A DNA stretch of 5,167 nt from Parvularculaceae bacterium (GTDB lineage Bacteria > Pseudomonadota > Alphaproteobacteria > Caulobacterales > Parvularculaceae). The first letter of the stretch is position 1; each line of letters starts with the position of its first letter. The notes below the pieces were generated by a model. The model worked only from the letters and a program-made list of their open reading frames with translations, was not told the origin of the DNA and ran no database searches. The translations under genes were made by a program, and so were the position numbers. Where the stretch lies: contig SHAI01000173.1 in assembly GCA_004213235.1 (NCBI GenBank), positions 1-5,167 on the forward strand. Reading direction: 5' to 3'. This document shows positions 1-5,167 of the stretch, in pieces.

Positions 1-296
1 TCTAGAACGTATTTTGTGGAGCACCGTCAAAGTATTTCCTGGCCCTCGCCTTCGCTGTTGCCCTGTCGTCAGCATCGTATCTTGGCAGGAAATCCCCGAG
101 AAAGCCCATATTTTCGTCTTTATTTCGCTGCCAACACGAACAATGACCGAAAATTCCCGACTTGGCCGGTGAGATGCCTAAAACGGCACCGCACGCGACC
201 ATCCTCACCACGCCAGTAATATAACACGTAAATCTAAAGAGCTTCTTCCAACAAAAACCGATGGCGGAATTCATGCTTTTGGCCGCCATTCATGGG
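1..296. other. Region with no convincing gene, downstream of the receptor terminator
   Basis: I see no gene I can defend here. A 95-codon frame is open on the minus strand (start ATG at 289, stop TAG at 2-4), with an alternative ATG at 107-109 that would give only 35 residues. It starts a few bases past the terminator stem, has no clear ribosome binding site, encodes six cysteines, and uses AGG/AGA Arg codons several times; the two genes to the right look different. Its last 35 residues (MGFLGDFLPRY onward) are more protein-like, so a small or decayed gene cannot be excluded. On the plus strand, frame 3 encodes a hydrophobic stretch (YFLALAFAVALSSASYLG, about bases 27-80) between stops, but it has no usual start codon. 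I do not recognise any family. The stretch may also hold the promoter or end of a neighbouring gene outside the window. Confidence 0.4.
261..289. repeat. Inverted repeat ATGGCGG/CCGCCAT with 15-base loop
   Basis: ATGGCGG at 261-267 and CCGCCAT at 283-289 are perfect 7-base inverted repeats around a 15-base loop. A short direct repeat, ATTCATG, occurs at 269-275 and again at 288-294. It lies just past the receptor terminator and could be a secondary 3' stem, but the loop is long and no T-run follows on the minus strand. It may be chance. Confidence 0.3.
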
Positions 297-322
297 AAAA
301 GCCGCCCCAGGGGACGGCTTTT
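297..322 (-). terminator. Probable rho-independent terminator after the TonB-dependent receptor
   Basis: On the minus strand this reads as AAAAGCCG, then TCC, a CCTG loop, GGG and CGGCTTTT. It folds into an 11-pair stem with one G-T wobble, ending in a T4 run. It lies 27 bases beyond the receptor stop codon, where an end-of-transcript signal is expected. The sequence is nearly symmetric (A4 on one side, T4 on the other), so it could also stop transcripts arriving from the left. The T-run is short and mostly inside the stem, which keeps confidence moderate. Confidence 0.7.
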
Positions 323-349
323 ACGCAGTGTTTTGACCACCGATACCGC

Positions 350-2989
350 TTAGAATGAGCGCGTAAACCCGATTGTGAAGGTACGGCCCAGGGCGTATTG
401 GTCGAATGCAACTGCGTCCACATCTGTCACCTGCTGCGTGTCGTAGTCATCGCCAAAAATATTACGGATGGCGAATTCCAGCTTGTAATCACCACCTGCA
501 ATCTCAAGTTCCCGGTTCCAGACAAAATCAACCAATACCGGCGGCAATTCATCCACCTGGTTGTTCGGCGCGCCGCCCCCAATCTGCTGGATCCGACGGC
601 TGGCATAGTTGAAAAGCAGTGTCGCCTGAGAACCTAGCTCAAAGTCACGATACCCGATCTGAACGTTCGCGATATGGTCAGACTGGCCCTGCAGCGCGCG
701 ATCGCCTTCGATTGATGTAATGGTTGTTTGCGGTGTGCCGTTCGCCAGGAAGAAGGTAAACGGAACCTGCCCGCCCGTTACATCCGACTGAGTGTAGGTG
801 TAGTTGGTAATGAAAACCAGTTCCTTGGTTTCGGCAAAATGACCCAACCAACCGCCATCGAACCATTCGGATATTTCAAAGTTCTTCTGGAATTCAAACT
901 CCAAACCATAGATTTCAGCTTCCGGTGAATTCACAAAGGTTGATGCACCCTGGTCACCACCGCCAAAACCTGAGCTGTTCAGTTCTTCTATCGGATTGGT
1001 GATTTCCTTATAAAATGCGCCGATCGTGAAAAATTCGCCGCGCGAAAAGTACCATTCAAACCGAGCATCGAAATTATTAATACTGGAGTTGACAAGCTCC
1101 GGATTGCCGTTTGTCTGAATGTCCGTAATCGGATTGGTGAACTGTACCGGGCCGATTTCACGGAACTGTGGGCGAACAATTGTTTGGGAGAAACCACCGC
1201 GCAGCTGGAAACTTCCGGTCGGGTTCCATGTCAGGGTTGCCGCCGGCAGGAAATTTTCTTCGTCAATCGGTGCAAAGTTGATGATCGATCCAGCATTACC
1301 GGTAATCGACGACTGGGTGTTTTGGATCGACGTTTCGTAACGAACCCCAGCGGCAAGCCGGAGATAGGGCGACAATTCCGCATCAATACCGGCATACCCT
1401 GCATGGACTTCAAGATTACCCGCAAAATTATCCGGGTTACCCGCACCAACACCGGCCTGGCGAAGCGTCAACAGGTTCGAGCCCGTCACCGGGTCAGAAT
1501 AGATTAGGTCAATGCGCGAGTTTTGCAGCTCAGGGATATTGACCGAGGAGAGATAGAAGTAACGCCGGTCAAAAGTAGTTCGCGATTTATCTGTGTACGC
1601 ATAGCCGAACTTCAGATCGACGGCGTTATCAGCCAGGGTGAGCGGTAACTTAAAATCAATACCGCCACCAAAGTTTTCATCATCAAGACGCGAGAAACGT
1701 ACCGGGGAGATATCATTGACCTGGCCGGTAAAGTCGTAGCGTACATCGAAAGTGTCTTCGTCAACAAGATAGCTGACCCGACGTTCATATGGCGCATCGC
1801 GGAAGGCCTCACCATAAGCCACACGCCAATTGATGGTAAGATCCAGCGCACTCGGCAGGATATGCTCGCCGCTGCCCTGGAACTGCCATACCTGCCGTTC
1901 AAAAAATTCAACAAAATCGTTCTGGATAAGGTTGCGGTCATTGTTAACGCCGCTTTCCCGACGGCCTTCCTTGGTCGACGACCGGAGCAAAAGTCCGGTA
2001 AGCGTTACTTCATGGTTATCCAGAATTTCCGCCCCGACCGACAACAGGCCGTTGATATCAACATCCTGCTGCGTGGAGCGAACATTAAGCTCAATCCCCT
2101 GGCTTGGGTCAAACGTTCCATCACTATTGACCGCCGTATTGCGGCGGCGATCACCATCGCGGGTTTGAAACTCCGTCGACAGACCAGCCGTTGCAACGAA
2201 ACCAAGCGACAGGGAATTGCTGATATCAAACCGGGCACCACCTGTGGTCCGTATACCCCAATTCACGGGTGTTTCCGATTCAAGCAAAAGCAACAATTCG
2301 TTATTGTTAAATGACGTGTCTATTTCATTTTGTACCGCCTCGGTAAGTTGCCCCTGAAGCTGTGGCCCATCATTAAAAAACGGTTGGAGAGCATCGGGAA
2401 CACTCCGCGTTCCATCATCAAAGCCAAGCCAGTCGGATCCGCCACCGTCATAGGTAAACCCGTCCTTCGCGGTTGAGGCCGTATCAAGACCAACATTGCC
2501 GACAACTTCGAAAAAGCTCTCATTGGGCAAGCTACGGGTCCGCAAATCTATCGCGCCGCCGCCGAATTCACCCGAAAATTCCGGCGAATACGTCTTCTGT
2601 ACCAAAGATCCGCTCAATACCGATGTCGGAAAAAGGTCAAGCGGCGCGACTCGGCGCAGCGGCTCCGGGCTCGGCAGCGGACTGCCATTAAGGGTTGCGC
2701 TTGAATAACGCTCATTCAAACCACGAACAATCACGAACTTGCCCTCCGCGAGCGACAATCCCGTCACCCGGCGCAACGCGTCCGCAATATTTGAATCACC
2801 GGTCCGTTCAAAAGCAGCTTCATCCAGGACAGCAGAAATCTCTGACGTAGCCCTTTTCTCATTCGGGATATTCACACCGCGCACGACAATCTCGTCAGTC
2901 ATCGCCCCTATGTCGATTTGCGCGTATGCCGGCATTGCTGCACCAGAAAGCAGAACTGCGGTCAGGATCACTTTACCAAATTTAGTCAT
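350..2989 (-). CDS. TonB-dependent outer-membrane receptor, substrate unknown
   Basis: This encodes an 879-residue outer-membrane beta-barrel that would import a ligand using energy from TonB-ExbB-ExbD. Residues 1-23 form a signal peptide (basic MTKFGK, hydrophobic VILTAVLLSG, cleavage after AYA). Residues 32-38 (DEIVVRG) resemble a TonB box. The plug spans about 45-155 and carries IVRGLNERYSSATLNG (87-102), PLPSPEPLRRVAPLDLFPTS (104-123), and QKTYSPEFSGEFGGG (131-145), the hallmark of one TonB-receptor subgroup. Typical barrel segments follow, including SQTIVRPQFREIGP near 600 and EAEIYGLEFEF near 690. The last residue is Phe, as expected for insertion by the BAM complex. No N-terminal STN signalling domain is present, so regulation through an anti-sigma factor is unlikely. 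I chose ATG at 2989 over a GTG three codons upstream because that GTG lies inside the Shine-Dalgarno region. Length is normal and no frameshift is seen. The substrate cannot be read from the sequence; the neighbouring exported protein is the main clue. The family assignment is secure. Confidence 0.96.
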   Translation of the reverse strand: MTKFGKVILTAVLLSGAAMPAYAQIDIGAMTDEIVVRGVNIPNEKRATSEISAVLDEAAFERTGDSNIADALRRVTGLSLAEGKFVIVRGLNERYSSATLNGSPLPSPEPLRRVAPLDLFPTSVLSGSLVQKTYSPEFSGEFGGGAIDLRTRSLPNESFFEVVGNVGLDTASTAKDGFTYDGGGSDWLGFDDGTRSVPDALQPFFNDGPQLQGQLTEAVQNEIDTSFNNNELLLLLESETPVNWGIRTTGGARFDISNSLSLGFVATAGLSTEFQTRDGDRRRNTAVNSDGTFDPSQGIELNVRSTQQDVDINGLLSVGAEILDNHEVTLTGLLLRSSTKEGRRESGVNNDRNLIQNDFVEFFERQVWQFQGSGEHILPSALDLTINWRVAYGEAFRDAPYERRVSYLVDEDTFDVRYDFTGQVNDISPVRFSRLDDENFGGGIDFKLPLTLADNAVDLKFGYAYTDKSRTTFDRRYFYLSSVNIPELQNSRIDLIYSDPVTGSNLLTLRQAGVGAGNPDNFAGNLEVHAGYAGIDAELSPYLRLAAGVRYETSIQNTQSSITGNAGSIINFAPIDEENFLPAATLTWNPTGSFQLRGGFSQTIVRPQFREIGPVQFTNPITDIQTNGNPELVNSSINNFDARFEWYFSRGEFFTIGAFYKEITNPIEELNSSGFGGGDQGASTFVNSPEAEIYGLEFEFQKNFEISEWFDGGWLGHFAETKELVFITNYTYTQSDVTGGQVPFTFFLANGTPQTTITSIEGDRALQGQSDHIANVQIGYRDFELGSQATLLFNYASRRIQQIGGGAPNNQVDELPPVLVDFVWNRELEIAGGDYKLEFAIRNIFGDDYDTQQVTDVDAVAFDQYALGRTFTIGFTRSF

Positions 2990-2994
2990 TATGC

Positions 2995-3003
2995 CCACCT
3001 TCC
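2995..3003 (-). promoter_or_regulatory. Ribosome binding site deciding the receptor start
   Basis: The minus strand reads GGAAGGTGG, then GCATA, then ATG. The AAGGTGG core matches the anti-Shine-Dalgarno well and lies about 5-6 bases from the ATG at 2989. The possible GTG start at 2998 falls inside this motif, so it is not the start. Confidence 0.7.
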
Positions 3004-3045
3004 AAATCGCCCTTCAGGGGGTTCGGATTATTTTCAAACAGCGTT

Positions 3046-3077
3046 GACCGGACCGGGCCCGAAAGCCCGGCCGGGTC
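3046..3077 (-). promoter_or_regulatory. GC-rich intercistronic hairpin between the exported-protein gene and the receptor gene
   Basis: GACCGGACCGGGC at 3046-3058 pairs with GCCCGGCCGGGTC at 3065-3077, around a 6-base loop. The stem has about 12 pairs, almost all G-C, with single-base bulges. It begins 8 bases after the stop codon of the exported protein on the minus strand. No T-run follows (AACGCTG comes next), so it does not look like a standard rho-independent terminator. In a shared transcript it could protect the 3' end of the upstream message, limit read-through, or mark an RNA processing point, giving different expression of the two genes. The fold is seen in the sequence; the role is inferred. 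Confidence 0.6.
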
Positions 3078-3085
3078 GGTTACAA

Positions 3086-5167
3086 TTAGAGGCCGATTGT
3101 CCAGCCAACATACCAGTTGTCCGCATCATTCTCGACGGCACCGACATAGGTCGCCGCGTCGAAAAAATTATCGAACGCTGAAGGGTCCGTTGCAGTTGCA
3201 CCAGTTACATTCGCGCCGGGCACGAGTGTCGCGGTAATGCCCGTATCATCGGAACCAACAGATAACGATGGAACAAGGCCCTGCGCATTATTCGCACCGG
3301 TTTCGTCAAACGCGGTGAGCGTTGCAACGTCACCAGCATCGTCATCGGTTTCCAGGTCTTCAGCATTGCCGCCCACGAAGAGCGACCGGAAGTTCAACTC
3401 GTCCGCGCCAACAAGCGCCGCCGTTGCCGCATCGTCAATGTCGATGCCCGCATCCTGGAAGCCGGTAATGATACCGTTTGCAAAAAGGCCGCCCGTACCG
3501 CGACGAAGCACCATGCCGGTGTCGCCCGCAGCGCCGCCCAAGAACGTAAAGTTCGAGAATGTTGGGTTTGACCTTGGCGTGATGTCATTATTGCCATTGC
3601 GGTTGTCCGCTTCGATCCCCCGGTCACCGCGAAGGGCTGACTGCGAAACAATTGCATACTGAACATTACCAACCCAGCCATCGGTCCAGTCAAGCGAATC
3701 ATCGCCGGCCCCGGTGATGACAAGGTGCTTGGCACTGGTCGTCCCGCCAAACCACTCAAGGCCATCGTCAAGATTATTGTGGACCTGGACATAATCGACA
3801 CCGAGACCGGACCCCGTGCCCTGGAACGCTATACCGTTCAGCTCGTCCTCATCGTTAACCCGGAAGCCCGCATATTGAACCCGAAGATAGGTGATGCTGC
3901 CACTATCATCGGCGGCATCACTACCGCCAAAGAGGCCCGAACCGCCCTCTCCCGATTTCACGCACGCAACCGTACCACCGGTTTGCGTGTTGTCATTACA
4001 GTCATTAATCGGCGCGTTACCGGAGATGATCACCCCGCCCCATTGGCCATTTGCATCGCTTTCAACACCATTGGCGTCATTGCCATCGTCAACATTGTTG
4101 CCATTGATATCTTCGCGACTGGTCATGATGACAGGCGATTGCGCCGTACCGTTCACGACGATTTGTGACCCTCGGGAGATCACGAGGTAATCATTACCGG
4201 TTGAGCCGAAGAGTGTCACACCGGCATCAACCGTTAGGGTTGCACTGTCTGCATTATCGTTACCGAAGAAAACCGCACCTTCAAGCTGATAGAGGTTTCC
4301 GCGGGTCAGGGTGATATCCTGGGTGATTGCCGTACCGCTTGACAAAATACAGATACGTTCTTCCGTGCGCCCTGCAGGGACAGCTGTCGCCGTTTCAACG
4401 GTGCCTGTTGGGCAGCCTGCGGATGAACCATCAAATGGCAGACCAATCGTCCATCCGGCGGCCCAGTTACCAGCACTTGAGGCAGTTGTGCCCGGCGCAA
4501 AAGCACCAATGTAGTCGACGTTTGCGCCAGTAGCGTCAATATCCGCCAGAACACTGTTCACACTTGATGGCGTCGTTGCCACCACAGCGCCTTCAGTGGC
4601 TCCCGGAAAGAGACCGTTTAGCGTGGTGTCCGCCGCTTGGGCGTTATTGCGACCGTCACGGCTGAACGCCGCAACCATTGCTGCGTCACCAGCGTCATCA
4701 TCGGTTTCAAGGTTTTCCGCATTACCCGCAACCAGCATCGAATAAAAACGAAGTGCATCTGCGTCTGCCTGCGCCGCCGTTGCTGCATCGTCGATATCAA
4801 TTCCGGCATCCTGGAAGTCCGTAATGATGCCGTTGATGTAGTCGCCCGCCGTACCACGGCGCAGAACCATGCCAGTGTCGCCAGAGGCACCACCAAGGAA
4901 CGTAAAGTTCGCAATTGAAGGGGCGGAACGCGGCGTCAGATCATTTGACCCATTGCGATTGTCACCTTCGATACCGCGGTCGCCGCGCAGCTCGCTTTGA
5001 TCAACCACAACGAATTGCGCCGTACCCGTCCAACCATCAGTCCAGTCCAGTGAGTCATCCCCCGCACCGGTAACAACGAGGTTCTTGATGTTCGCTGTAC
5101 CGCCGAACCACTCAACACCATCGTCGAGATTGTTGTGGATCTGGATAAATTCAAAATCACTCGCGCT
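3086..5167 (-). CDS. Exported modular beta-helix-like protein, 5' end outside window
   Basis: The C-terminal 693 residues are visible. The frame stays open to the right edge, so the true start, and any signal peptide or lipoprotein box, lies outside. The GTG at 5008 is internal. The protein has repeated modules of about 450 residues: the C-terminal part of one (residues 1-243 as visible) and a complete second one (244-693). The complete module starts with a Cys-containing segment, then beta-helix-like turns (LTVDAGVTLFG, SRGSQIVVNGTAQSPVIMTS), a GQWGGVIISGNAPI segment, and the signatures HNNLDDGLEWFGG, TGAGDDSLDWTDGW, RGDRGIEADN, NFTFLGG, QDAGIDIDD, and LETDDDAGD. Both modules end in GWTIGL. 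Composition is Gly/Asp/Asn/Thr-rich and very acidic, with few Lys, as in secreted Ca2+-dependent proteins. Similar single-module proteins, usually called hypothetical or lipoprotein, occur in Bacteroidetes and Proteobacteria; this is from memory. No catalytic residues are recognisable. The downstream TonB-dependent receptor suggests a surface or periplasmic role in ligand capture, which is inference. Confidence 0.9.
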   Translation of the reverse strand, partial: SASDFEFIQIHNNLDDGVEWFGGTANIKNLVVTGAGDDSLDWTDGWTGTAQFVVVDQSELRGDRGIEGDNRNGSNDLTPRSAPSIANFTFLGGASGDTGMVLRRGTAGDYINGIITDFQDAGIDIDDAATAAQADADALRFYSMLVAGNAENLETDDDAGDAAMVAAFSRDGRNNAQAADTTLNGLFPGATEGAVVATTPSSVNSVLADIDATGANVDYIGAFAPGTTASSAGNWAAGWTIGLPFDGSSAGCPTGTVETATAVPAGRTEERICILSSGTAITQDITLTRGNLYQLEGAVFFGNDNADSATLTVDAGVTLFGSTGNDYLVISRGSQIVVNGTAQSPVIMTSREDINGNNVDDGNDANGVESDANGQWGGVIISGNAPINDCNDNTQTGGTVACVKSGEGGSGLFGGSDAADDSGSITYLRVQYAGFRVNDEDELNGIAFQGTGSGLGVDYVQVHNNLDDGLEWFGGTTSAKHLVITGAGDDSLDWTDGWVGNVQYAIVSQSALRGDRGIEADNRNGNNDITPRSNPTFSNFTFLGGAAGDTGMVLRRGTGGLFANGIITGFQDAGIDIDDAATAALVGADELNFRSLFVGGNAEDLETDDDAGDVATLTAFDETGANNAQGLVPSLSVGSDDTGITATLVPGANVTGATATDPSAFDNFFDAATYVGAVENDADNWYVGWTIGL
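3089..4438 (-). repeat. Module B: complete second ~450-residue module, ending the protein
   Basis: 450 residues, from PFDGSSAGCPTG to the terminal GWTIGL. Its core (bases 3308-3781) matches module A at about 74% of 158 residues by hand count. Four cysteines are at bases 4412-4414, 4349-4351, 3998-4000 and 3962-3964. They form two close pairs, 21 and 12 residues apart, that suit disulfides in an exported protein. The Asp/Asn-rich stretch at 4049-4114 looks like a possible Ca2+-binding loop. Confidence 0.9.
4439..5167 (-). repeat. Module A: C-terminal part of the upstream ~450-residue module
   Basis: Residues 1-243 as visible. The conserved core (bases 4664-5137, 158 residues from HNNLDDGVEWFGG to the end of the LETDDDAGD region) aligns without gaps to module B. 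The following 75 residues are variable until AGNWAAGWTIGL, which closes the module. The N-terminal half of this module lies beyond the window edge. Confidence 0.9.

Noticed and set aside
1..6. TCTAGA at the first bases
   Set aside because: It is a common six-base palindrome (XbaI site) and carries no biological meaning by itself.
398..2314. Many plus-strand and other-frame open frames across the receptor gene
   Set aside because: They lie antisense to or out of frame with a clear full-length receptor, have no family features, and are the usual shadows of a long gene.
350..2989. FecA/FpvA-type signalling receptor
   Set aside because: There is no ~80-residue STN domain between the signal peptide and the plug; the TonB-box-like segment comes within about 10 residues of the cleavage site.
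2990..2998. GTG at 2998 as the receptor start
   Set aside because: It lies within the Shine-Dalgarno-like AAGGTGG; the ATG at 2989 is well placed behind that motif and begins a normal signal peptide.
3046..3077. Rho-independent terminator between the two genes
   Set aside because: The stem is strong, but no T-run follows on the minus strand, so I record it as an intercistronic hairpin instead.
3237..4168. Plus-strand open frames of about 100-147 codons across the exported-protein gene
   Set aside because: They are antisense to the repeat modules. Their repeated, low-complexity sequence is explained by the conserved codons on the other strand.
3086..5008. Complete 640-residue protein starting at GTG 5008
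   Set aside because: The frame continues without a stop to base 5167 and the extra 53 residues contain module signatures that match module B (HNNLDDGVEWFGG, GDDSLDWTDGW). The GTG encodes an internal Val, so the gene is cut by the window edge.
3308..5137. Insertion sequence or CRISPR-like origin for the repeat
   Set aside because: The repeat is in frame, has a ~1350-base period, codes for the same protein domains and shows no transposase, terminal inverted repeats or spacer pattern.

Overview
The window comes from a Gram-negative bacterium. The strongest evidence is a complete TonB-dependent outer-membrane receptor, which needs an outer membrane and the TonB/ExbBD system. Moderate G+C, the style of the receptor plug and the style of its partner fit a marine or freshwater proteobacterium, perhaps an alphaproteobacterium. 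That placement is an impression, not something the sequence proves.

All convincing genes are on the minus strand, so transcription runs from base 5167 toward base 1. First comes the C-terminal 693 residues of a large exported protein (3086-5167) whose start lies beyond the right edge. It is built from repeated modules of about 450 residues: one whole module plus the C-terminal half of the one before it are visible. The modules are rich in Gly, Asp and Thr, look like a right-handed beta-helix, and carry acidic signatures such as LDDG-EWFGG and GDDSLDWTDGW. Next is a 96-base gap with a strong GC-rich hairpin and a ribosome binding site. It leads into an 879-residue TonB-dependent receptor (350-2989) with signal peptide, TonB-box-like segment, plug and C-terminal Phe. 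A hairpin that looks like an intrinsic terminator (297-322) follows, closing the unit. Bases 1-296 contain no gene I can defend.

The two genes are probably one expression unit: an exported, possibly Ca2+-binding beta-helix protein and the outer-membrane transporter beside it. The arrangement suggests a capture/uptake pair at the cell surface, but nothing here identifies the substrate. The most notable feature is the internal module duplication in the exported protein. By hand count its core is about 74% identical in protein and aligns without gaps, while synonymous codons have diverged widely. That points to an old duplication kept by selection.
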